From an uncultured Lachnospiraceae bacterium (GTDB taxonomy: Bacteria; Bacillota_A; Clostridia; Lachnospirales; Lachnospiraceae), in assembly GCA_947175285.1 (NCBI GenBank), contig CAMWMM010000177.1:1-8969 (forward strand): a stretch of 8,969 nucleotides of DNA. Reading direction: 5' to 3'. A program made the translations under genes and the position numbers. The notes below the pieces were generated by a model. It made no database searches. It saw only the letters and a program-made list of their open reading frames with translations, and had not been told where the DNA came from. Shown in pieces: positions 1 through 5,948 of this stretch; within the stretch, counting starts at the first letter, position 1; every line of letters begins with the position of its first letter.

Positions 1-539
1 AAATATACATTATCTTTGGCTTTTGTTCCTAAATCCCAGCCTCCGGTTTCATCCATATTCTTTTCCAGCCATTCTATTACAAAATTCAGTTTTCCCCTAG
101 CCAGTTCATATCCTGACAAAATATCTACAGCAGCTAAATAACGACTTGTTTCTATGGACTGGAACACTTGAGACAATTGATTCAACGGTTTCCCATAAAT
201 ATAATAAATTCCTTTACTGTAATTTATCACATAATCTAACATGCGGCTTTCTGTCTCTTTTGTGAGAAGCCCCTGTAACAGATTTATAGGATAAAAGCTG
301 ACAAAGTCAACTTTCCTTGGGCCCTTTGCCCTTTGATAAAATTCCTCTTGGTATGCAATTTGAAATTGTTCATTATCATATATTCCACTTTGAAAAGCCA
401 TTTCTATAATGTTCGCCCACCGCCTGGCAAAACTCAATGCAACTTCATTATCCGGCTCGTATATTTTTCCCCATGTTCCATCTTCATTTTGTAATTCTAT
501 GATTCTCTTTGCAATCTGACCTTCTTTGTGACTTGCCAT
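1..539 (-). CDS. Uncharacterised protein, C-terminus outside the window (partial)
   Basis: This is an open frame of 179 codons read from an ATG at 539 to the left edge with no stop, so the C-terminus is missing. The start is supported by GGAG five bases upstream, lying only 11 bases after the stop of the GNAT gene, which suggests translational coupling. The protein begins MASHKEGQIAKRIIELQNED and has no signal peptide or membrane segment. Aromatic and acidic residues are frequent. Visible landmarks are an early ELQNEDGTWG stretch, then EPDNEVALSFARRWA, DFVSFYPINLLQG, GIYYIYGKPLNQL and, near the edge, ETGGWDLGTKAKDNVYF. I associate these with an uncharacterised clostridial protein family. The ELQNEDGTWG stretch vaguely resembles repeats of the prenyltransferase/squalene-cyclase (alpha-alpha barrel) type, but no catalytic motif is visible, so no function is assigned. 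From memory, relatives carry an extra segment between GTWG and EPDN, so this copy may be internally shortened. Confidence 0.8.
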   Translation of the reverse strand, partial: MASHKEGQIAKRIIELQNEDGTWGKIYEPDNEVALSFARRWANIIEMAFQSGIYDNEQFQIAYQEEFYQRAKGPRKVDFVSFYPINLLQGLLTKETESRMLDYVINYSKGIYYIYGKPLNQLSQVFQSIETSRYLAAVDILSGYELARGKLNFVIEWLEKNMDETGGWDLGTKAKDNVY

Positions 540-550
540 ATCTTCTCCGC

Positions 551-1326
551 CTAAAATTCATATTTCAAAATGATATTATTAAAATATTTTTGAAACCCTA
601 ATCCTTTATACAAATGTACGGAATCACCGCACGCACCTAATGTTACTGTTTCCGCACCATTATTTAACAGGTCATTTATCGCATAGGAAGATAATAAAGC
701 GGCTGCTTTCTTTCTCCGGTATTGCTCAAGAGTTGATACAAATTCCAATGAGGATGTGTTTCCATTTTGGATCGTCGCGCAAGTTGAAACGGCGACGCCG
801 TCAATCTTGGCTAAGTAAATATTGATATTTTCATCTTTCACCCACGTAAAATAGTTCTCCGCATCAATCATTTCCCAACCATGCAATGCCGTATTTACTA
901 CATCTATCCATGATTTAAAATCTTCCTTCGTACTTACTTTCCGGCAAGTAATCCGACTGTTTTCCTCCCTGTATGGACTAAAATCATTTTTACATAACAG
1001 CATTGCCGGCTCGTCATCATCTCCCGACAAATTCCTGAAACCATTCCGCTCCATAATGTCAATAATATTACCAGGAGTCGCATCCGGCGTCACAATCCAC
1101 ATCTGCGGAACCTCACCCTTTCGGATGCCTTGTCCCAAAGCTTTTAATTCGGTTTCGGCATTTTCCTCATTCAGATGAATGCGAAAAGCAAGGGATGGAC
1201 CTTTTTTCCCTTCATATGGAATAATCCAGCTAACGGAAGCCTCGTGATAATAATGATACCCGACTTCGCAAATGACTTATAATAATTGAAATAATTCGAG
1301 GCAATAATATTTGCTATATCTTTCAT
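551..1326 (-). pseudogene. GNAT-family N-acetyltransferase gene, frameshifted near 1267
   Basis: GNAT enzymes move an acetyl group from acetyl-CoA to an amine; the substrate here is unknown. The natural start appears to be the ATG at 1326, with AAAGGA about nine bases upstream and 23 bases after the methyltransferase stop. That frame reads MKDIANIIASNYFNYYKSFA, then turns to unrelated sequence and stops at 1171. A second frame continues sensibly from about 1266 as EVGYHYYHEASVSWIIPYEG and runs to the TAG at 551. Adding one base near 1267 joins them into a 258-residue protein, so a single-base deletion is the simplest reading. The C-terminal half carries the GNAT core: a beta-strand pair (INIYLAKIDGVAVSTCATI), a V-helix region (EFVSTLEQYRRKKAAALLSS) and the end motif LYKGLGF. 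The acetyl-CoA loop normally reads R/Q-x-x-G-x-G/A, but Lys sits at the Gly position. An intact frame downstream of a TTG at 1138 could give 195 residues, but I see no good ribosome binding site for it. A sequencing error would restore an ordinary gene. Confidence 0.82.
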
Positions 1327-1349
1327 CTCGTTTTCCTTTCCCGGTCTCT

Positions 1350-2324
1350 TTATCGCTTTCGTGCCTTAATAATAATAACATTATTGATCAGTCTCGCCAA
1401 TCCCGCCGAGTAATATTTTCCTTCCTGAAAAATATCGGCATCCTCCGGATTATAAGCAGACTCCTCTATCACCTGCTCAATCAAAAAGCCATGATTGGAA
1501 AGGCAATTCAGGTAGGTTGACAACTTCCAGTTGTGCAGGCACAAACGGGAACCGCTTTTCTCAAAATCAATAACCCGCTCATCCACATAAGAACGGCTGA
1601 GAACGTAACGTCCATCCACAGCATCTATGCACTGCATCAACGGATTATCCCATGAAAAAATAATCCGTCCGCCGGGTTTGAGATACTCGCTGATAAGCCT
1701 AATCGTCTTGTCCGGATCCGTGGTCCAACCCAGTCCGTAAATGGAGAATACCAAATCAAAATAACAATGCGGAATGCCCGGGTCTAGTTCCATAGGTGAA
1801 ATGAACAACTTCCCTTTCCAATCAGAATTTGCCAGCATCTTTTCTGCTTTATCAACACGTTCGGATGAGATATCCAATCCCCATAGTTCTCCGGCTCCCT
1901 GTTCTTTCAGCCATAGCAAAGACTCTCCGCACCCACAGCAGATTTCCAATACGGCCTTCCCCCGCACATCGCCCAGCAAATGCAGTTGTTCCTCTGTAGG
2001 TGTATAGGGACCGTAATCCGGCAAAATTGTTCCCTGCCAATTGTTCTTGGTAAGCTCTGTCCAACCATAGTTATTGACTTCCAACTGTTCCGAATCTTCC
2101 CTGGACAGCTCCTGCACATCCTGAATACCTGCAAACAGGCTGTCTATAGACACACCAAAGTACTCCGCCAGTTTTGGCAGCAGGTACAAATCCGGGTTAG
2201 CCTTACCCGTTTCCCATTTACTCACTGCCTGCACAGATACCCCCAAAGTCTCTGCCAAATCTCCCTGCCCAACTTTGTGCCGACGACGCAGTTGTTTGAT
2301 AACTGTTCCAATATTTTGATTCAT
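1350..2324 (-). CDS. HTH (XRE/Cro-CI) domain fused to a class I SAM-dependent methyltransferase
   Basis: This 324-residue protein joins a DNA-binding domain to a methyltransferase. Residues about 5-65 are a Cro/C1-type helix-turn-helix, with the LAETLGVSVQAVSKWETGK core at about 23-41 and the family tail LPKLAEYFGVSIDSLF. A linker of about 50 residues follows. Residues about 120-235 are a Rossmann-fold methyltransferase: motif I is VLEICCGCGES (125-135), the acidic residue after strand 2 is D151 in GLDIS, motif IV lies around FDLVFSIYGLGW (189-200), and the LKPGGRIIFSW segment is at 215-225. The last 90 residues probably complete the fold and shape the substrate site; the substrate cannot be read. 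The ATG is supported by AGAGG eight bases upstream. It is the first gene of the left operon, with its own promoter about 45 bases upstream. A palindrome at the expected transcription start fits self-regulation through the HTH domain, which is inference. Such fusions are common in Firmicutes as poorly characterised methyltransferases. The protein looks complete. Confidence 0.9.
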   Translation of the reverse strand: MNQNIGTVIKQLRRRHKVGQGDLAETLGVSVQAVSKWETGKANPDLYLLPKLAEYFGVSIDSLFAGIQDVQELSREDSEQLEVNNYGWTELTKNNWQGTILPDYGPYTPTEEQLHLLGDVRGKAVLEICCGCGESLLWLKEQGAGELWGLDISSERVDKAEKMLANSDWKGKLFISPMELDPGIPHCYFDLVFSIYGLGWTTDPDKTIRLISEYLKPGGRIIFSWDNPLMQCIDAVDGRYVLSRSYVDERVIDFEKSGSRLCLHNWKLSTYLNCLSNHGFLIEQVIEESAYNPEDADIFQEGKYYSAGLARLINNVIIIKARKR

Positions 2325-2349
2325 ATAGCAATCCTCTTTTCAATCATTT

Positions 2350-2359
2350 GGAAGCTTCC
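2350..2359. promoter_or_regulatory. Palindrome GGAAGCTTCC at the likely transcription start, candidate operator
   Basis: This is a perfect 10-base palindrome located about 8 to 17 bases past the -10 box of the HTH-methyltransferase promoter. A further GAAGCT half copy follows at 2361-2366, next to the -10. Its position over the start site is where a repressor would act. Binding by the adjacent XRE domain is inference, and a 10-base palindrome can also occur by chance. Confidence 0.35.
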
Positions 2360-2366
2360 TGAAGCT

Positions 2367-2395
2367 ATCATAGCAAATATTGTCATTACGCACAA
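2367..2395 (-). promoter_or_regulatory. Promoter for the HTH-methyltransferase operon
   Basis: On the minus strand the -10 is TATGAT (2372-2367), five of six matches to TATAAT, preceded by TGC, which makes an extended -10. The -35 is TTGTGC (2395-2390), weaker, with an exact 17-base spacer. It lies 42 bases before the ATG and downstream of the carB terminator, so the left operon can be expressed independently of carB. Confidence 0.6.
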
Positions 2396-2416
2396 ACGAA
2401 TCATTTTCAATGCGAA

Positions 2417-2431
2417 TCAACCAATGGTTGA
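2417..2431. repeat. Inverted repeat TCAACCA-a-TGGTTGA upstream of the promoter
   Basis: Two seven-base arms are separated by one base. The repeat lies about 22 bases upstream of the -35 box and just past the carB terminator hairpin. It could be a regulator site for the left operon, or chance symmetry. No known consensus is recognised. Confidence 0.3.
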
Positions 2432-2441
2432 AAAGTATGAA

Positions 2442-2464
2442 ACAGGCAGGGATTACCTGCCTGT
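2442..2464 (-). terminator. Rho-independent terminator of carB
   Basis: A perfect 9-base-pair stem (ACAGGCAGG with CCTGCCTGT) encloses a 5-base loop, 38 bases after the carB stop. Read on the minus strand it is followed by TTTCATACTTTT, a broken but T-rich tail. Location and strength fit termination of carB ahead of the HTH-methyltransferase promoter. Confidence 0.75.
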
Positions 2465-2502
2465 CCTGTTATTCATCACTGATTTCTTTATAAAAGTTTC
2501 AC

Positions 2503-5500
2503 TTAATTACCCGGCTTATCGTGGATTTCACTATGCAATTCCTGCAGCGATTTCACTTTGCTTCCTTCATGAGTCTTCAGATAATGAATTCCTTCAGCAG
2601 TTACTCTGGCTGCCGCAACCGTAGTAATATAAGGTGTTTTTGCCTTGATTGCCGCCTTTCGCAGATAACTGTCGTCGTGAACGCTGTCTTTCCCTACCGG
2701 AGAGTTAATAATTAGAGCAAAATCACCATTTGTAATCATATCCCCAACATTAGGTCTTCCTTCATAAAGCTTCTTTGCCTTCTTAGCCGGAATTCCCGCT
2801 GCGGTAATAAGGTTACAGGTTCCTTCTGTTGCTACGATTTCAAAGCCATCTCCGGCAAGACTTCTTGCAACTTCCACAACTTCATCCTTATCTTTTTTAT
2901 TTACTGAAATCAACACAGTTCCTTCTAACGGAAGTTTTGACTGAACCGCTTCCTGTGTTTTGAAAAACGCCTCGCCATAAGAGGGGGACAGACCAAGAAC
3001 CTCTCCGGTAGAGCGCATTTCCGGTCCAAGAATGGGATCCACCTCCGGGAACATATTGAAGGGGAACACTGCTTCCTTCACCCCATAGTAAGGAATCACT
3101 TTTTCCTTCAATTTCGGAACAGGGGAAGGATTTCCCGTAATTTCGGAAGTAATAATCTCTGTTGCAAGCGGAACCATACGAATATTGCATACCTTCGACA
3201 CCAACGGCACTGTCCGTGACGCTCTCGGGTTCGCTTCCAGAACAAAAACCTTTCCGTTTTCAATCGCATACTGCATGTTCATAAGTCCCTTTACATGCAT
3301 TTCCTCTGCGATTTTTCTCGTATATTCCTTGATTGTCTCCACATTTTCAGGCTGAATATGCACAGACGGAATAATACATGCGGAGTCTCCCGAATGAATG
3401 CCTGCAAGCTCGATGTGCTCCATAACGGCAGGTACAAAAGCATGTTCTCCGTCGCTGATGGCATCTGCCTCACACTCTAAAGCATGATTTAAGAATCGGT
3501 CAATCAAAATAGGACGATCCGGGGTCACGCCTACTGCCGCTTCCATATATTCTGTCATGCTCTCGTCATCATAAACTACTTCCATACCTCTTCCGCCAAG
3601 GACATAGGACGGACGAACCATGACCGGATAGCCAATTTCTTTCGCTATGGAAAGTGCTTCCTCCACAGTAGTTGCCATACCTGATTCCGGCATTGGAATC
3701 TCAAGCTTATCCATCATAGCGCGGAATTGATCCCTGTCTTCAGCCAAATCAATGACTGCAGGAGAGGTTCCCAGAATCCTGACTCCGTTCTTCTCCAGCT
3801 CTGACGCCAAATTAAGCGGTGTCTGTCCGCCAAACTGTGCAATCACCCCAACCGGCTTTTCTTTTTTATAAATGCTCAATACATCTTCTAAGGTGAGCGG
3901 TTCAAAATATAATTTGTCGGAGGTGTCATAGTCAGTGGAAACCGTTTCCGGATTACAATTGACAATAATCGTCTCAAATCCGAGCTGTCTTAATGCTATC
4001 GCAGCATGGACGCAGCAATAATCGAACTCAATTCCCTGACCGATTCGGTTCGGTCCTCCTCCGAGAATCATAATCTTCGGCTTATCTTCATTGACCGGAT
4101 TCTTATCCGGTGCATTGTAAGTAGAATAATAGTATGCGCTGTCCTGCGTCCCGCTTACATGAACGCCTTCCCATGCTTCTTCCACACCTAATTCTATACG
4201 GTGGTTACGAACAACCTCTTCCGGGATTTCCAAAATCTGGCTTAAGTATTTATCTGAAAATCCATCCTTTTTGGCAGTAATCAGCATTTCATCTGTCGGA
4301 AGAGATCCCTTATATTTCATAATAGCTTCTTCCTCTTCCACAAGCTCTTTCATCTGCTCAATAAAGTACGCTTTAACCTTGGTTATTTCAAATATTTCGT
4401 CAACAGTCGCTCCCTTGCGAAGCGCTTCGTACATGAGAAAATGACGTTCGCTGGATGGCGTTATCAAACGTCTTAACAACTCTTCCTTGGATAAAGAAGC
4501 AAAATCCTTTACATGCCCTAATCCATAGCGCCCTGTTTCCAGTGAGCGGATAGCTTTCTGAAAAGCTTCCTTGTAGGTTTTTCCGATACTCATAACCTCA
4601 CCAACCGCACGCATCTGCGTTCCAAGCTTATCTTCCACTCCTTTAAACTTCTCAAAAGCCCAACGTGCAAACTTAATTACCACATAGTCACCATCGGGTA
4701 CATACTTATCCAAAGTTCCATACTTGCCGCATGGAATATCTTTCAAAGTCAATCCCGCTGCCAACATAGAGGATACCAGCGCAATCGGGAATCCTGTCGC
4801 TTTAGATGCCAGCGCCGACGAACGAGAGGTACGCGGATTAATCTCAATAACAATGATACGGTCTGTCACCGGATCATGTGCAAACTGCACATTGGTTCCT
4901 CCAATTACCTTAACCGCTTCCACAATCTTATATGCCTGTTCCTGCAGTCTCTTCTGGCAATCTTCTGAAATGGTAAGCATTGGCGCCGAGCAGAAAGAAT
5001 CTCCTGTATGAACACCCAAGGGGTCAATATTTTCAATAAAGCAAACCGTAATAATGTTATTTTCCGAATCACGGACTACTTCAAGTTCCAGTTCTTCCCA
5101 GCCCAGAACGGATTCTTCCACCAGAACCTGTCCAACCAGACTTGCCTGAAGTCCTCTGGCACAAACTACCTTCAACTCTTCTTTATTATAAACCAGACCG
5201 CCGCCTGCACCGCCCATAGTGTAAGCAGGACGCAGAACCACCGGATATCCCAGCTTCTCCGCAATGCCAAGCGCCTCATCCACGGAATAGGCAACTTCGC
5301 TGCGCGCCATCTCAATGCCGAGCTGATTCATTGTTTTCTTAAATTCGATACGGTCTTCGCCCCTCTCAATGGCATCCACCTGTACACCGATAACTTTCAC
5401 ATTGTATTTATCCAAAATACCTGCTTTATTTAACTCTGCGCACAAATTAAGCCCGGACTGTCCTCCCAAATTAGGAAGCAAAGCATCAGGGCGTTCTTTC

Positions 5501-5736
5501 TCAATAATCTGTTCTAATCGTTCTACATTAAGGGGTTCTATATAGGTCACATCAGCCGTCTCCGGGTCTGTCATGATTGTTGCAGGATTGGAATTGACTA
5601 ATACGATTTCATATCCCAGTTTCCTAAGCGCTTTACATGCCTGAGTTCCCGAATAATCAAATTCACATGCCTGCCCTATAATAATCGGACCTGAACCAAT
5701 AATTAGCACCTTATGAATATCTGTTCTGCGCGGCAT
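2503..5736 (-). CDS. carB: Carbamoyl-phosphate synthase large subunit
   Basis: CarB makes carbamoyl phosphate from bicarbonate, ammonia (delivered from glutamine by CarA) and two ATP, feeding pyrimidine and arginine synthesis in the cytoplasm. At 1077 residues it is full length. The two homologous halves are clear. Residues 1-125 are the first pre-ATP-grasp region (KVLIIGSGPIIIGQACEFDY), and about 128-400 the first ATP-grasp unit, with the glycine loop MGGAGGG (174-180) and metal-binding EINPRTSRSS (298-307). About 400-550 is the oligomerisation region. About 552-670 starts the second half (MILGGGPNRIGQGIEFDY), and about 670-935 is the second ATP-grasp unit with LGGRGME (713-719) and EANPRASR (834-841). 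Residues about 940-1065 are the MGS-like allosteric domain. T970, T973, K989 and N1011 line up with the E. coli UMP/IMP pocket as I recall it, so nucleotide control is plausible. The ATG has GGAGG six bases upstream. carA is not adjacent. The leader hairpin, promoter and terminator are listed separately. Confidence 0.97.
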   Translation of the reverse strand: MPRRTDIHKVLIIGSGPIIIGQACEFDYSGTQACKALRKLGYEIVLVNSNPATIMTDPETADVTYIEPLNVERLEQIIEKERPDALLPNLGGQSGLNLCAELNKAGILDKYNVKVIGVQVDAIERGEDRIEFKKTMNQLGIEMARSEVAYSVDEALGIAEKLGYPVVLRPAYTMGGAGGGLVYNKEELKVVCARGLQASLVGQVLVEESVLGWEELELEVVRDSENNIITVCFIENIDPLGVHTGDSFCSAPMLTISEDCQKRLQEQAYKIVEAVKVIGGTNVQFAHDPVTDRIIVIEINPRTSRSSALASKATGFPIALVSSMLAAGLTLKDIPCGKYGTLDKYVPDGDYVVIKFARWAFEKFKGVEDKLGTQMRAVGEVMSIGKTYKEAFQKAIRSLETGRYGLGHVKDFASLSKEELLRRLITPSSERHFLMYEALRKGATVDEIFEITKVKAYFIEQMKELVEEEEAIMKYKGSLPTDEMLITAKKDGFSDKYLSQILEIPEEVVRNHRIELGVEEAWEGVHVSGTQDSAYYYSTYNAPDKNPVNEDKPKIMILGGGPNRIGQGIEFDYCCVHAAIALRQLGFETIIVNCNPETVSTDYDTSDKLYFEPLTLEDVLSIYKKEKPVGVIAQFGGQTPLNLASELEKNGVRILGTSPAVIDLAEDRDQFRAMMDKLEIPMPESGMATTVEEALSIAKEIGYPVMVRPSYVLGGRGMEVVYDDESMTEYMEAAVGVTPDRPILIDRFLNHALECEADAISDGEHAFVPAVMEHIELAGIHSGDSACIIPSVHIQPENVETIKEYTRKIAEEMHVKGLMNMQYAIENGKVFVLEANPRASRTVPLVSKVCNIRMVPLATEIITSEITGNPSPVPKLKEKVIPYYGVKEAVFPFNMFPEVDPILGPEMRSTGEVLGLSPSYGEAFFKTQEAVQSKLPLEGTVLISVNKKDKDEVVEVARSLAGDGFEIVATEGTCNLITAAGIPAKKAKKLYEGRPNVGDMITNGDFALIINSPVGKDSVHDDSYLRKAAIKAKTPYITTVAAARVTAEGIHYLKTHEGSKVKSLQELHSEIHDKPGN

Positions 5737-5753
5737 AAATATCCTCCATTCTT

Positions 5754-5787
5754 AAAAACCGGGAATCTGCCCACATCGCAAATTCCC
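5754..5787 (-). promoter_or_regulatory. Hairpin plus U-run in the carB leader, possible transcription attenuator
   Basis: In minus-strand RNA, GGGAAUUUGC (5787-5778) pairs with GCAGAUUCCC (5770-5761): ten contiguous pairs including one U-G, with a seven-base loop. Two bases later comes UUUUU (5758-5754), seven bases before the carB GGAGG. The flanking AAAC and GUUU could lengthen the stem. This is the shape of an intrinsic terminator inside the 5' leader. I see no PyrR binding loop and no clear antiterminator, so the sensing mechanism, if any, is unknown. It could also be a simple stability hairpin. Confidence 0.45.
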
Positions 5788-5841
5788 TTGTTTCTTCCGT
5801 ATATTTTCTTTTCTAATGTAATAATATCATACAAATTCCCT
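5779..5841. repeat. Direct repeat CAAATTCCCT, two exact copies 53 bases apart
   Basis: The 10-base word CAAATTCCCT occurs at 5779-5788 and 5832-5841. The second copy lies in the spacer of the likely carB promoter, and the first forms the 5' arm of the leader hairpin in carB RNA. The 53-base offset is about five helical turns, so paired protein binding is possible. A chance repeat in AT-rich DNA is the alternative. Confidence 0.4.
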
Positions 5842-5849
5842 GAATACAA
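5821..5849 (-). promoter_or_regulatory. Likely carB promoter
   Basis: On the minus strand the -10 is TATTAT (5826-5821), five of six matches, and the -35 is TTGTAT (5849-5844), three of six, with a 17-base spacer. Transcription would begin near 5814, giving a leader of about 78 bases that contains the hairpin. The -35 is weak and the AT-rich setting offers other hexamers, so the exact position is uncertain. Confidence 0.45.
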
Positions 5850-5893
5850 GACTGTTTCTATAGGCTGCCGTATGCTAAACTAGCCTAACAATG

Positions 5894-5921
5894 TTGCAGC
5901 CCACAGGTGGGAAAATTTTAT
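5894..5921 (+). promoter_or_regulatory. Weak candidate promoter for helD with CCCACAGGTGGG in its spacer
   Basis: TTGCAG (5894-5899) and TTTTAT (5916-5921) are 16 bases apart, each four of six matches. Between them lies the near-palindrome CCCACAGGTGGG (5900-5911), which could be an operator. The resulting leader would be only about 20 bases long. Other poor -35/-10 pairs exist further upstream, so this is a suggestion only. Confidence 0.25.
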
Positions 5922-5931
5922 TTCAATACGC

Positions 5932-5937
5932 GGGAGG
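5932..5937 (+). promoter_or_regulatory. Ribosome binding site GGGAGG that decides the helD start
   Basis: GGGAGG lies 11 bases before the ATG at 5949, slightly long but the only good site. The alternative in-frame GTG at 5907 would place this site inside the coding region and has no purine-rich stretch upstream. Confidence 0.65.
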
Positions 5938-5948
5938 TCATCGTTATT

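Noticed and set aside
551..1138. GNAT gene annotated as an intact 195-residue protein from a TTG at 1138
   Set aside because: The TTG has no clear ribosome binding site, and coherent family-like sequence continues upstream in the same frame to about 1266 and then in another frame to a good ATG at 1326.
1980..2624. 214-codon open frame on the plus strand
   Set aside because: It lies antisense to the methyltransferase gene and carB, spans the terminator and promoter, and has composition typical of a shadow frame.
5008..5433. 141-codon open frame on the plus strand within carB
   Set aside because: It is entirely antisense to highly conserved carB codons, with no recognisable domain or ribosome binding site.
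5907..5948. GTG-initiated extension of helD by 14 residues
   Set aside because: No ribosome binding site precedes 5907, while GGGAGG at 5932-5937 fits the ATG at 5949; the extension also covers the candidate promoter.
5737..5948. PyrR-binding leader or riboswitch upstream of carB
   Set aside because: The leader is short and shows no PyrR loop consensus or known riboswitch core; only the plain hairpin is supported.
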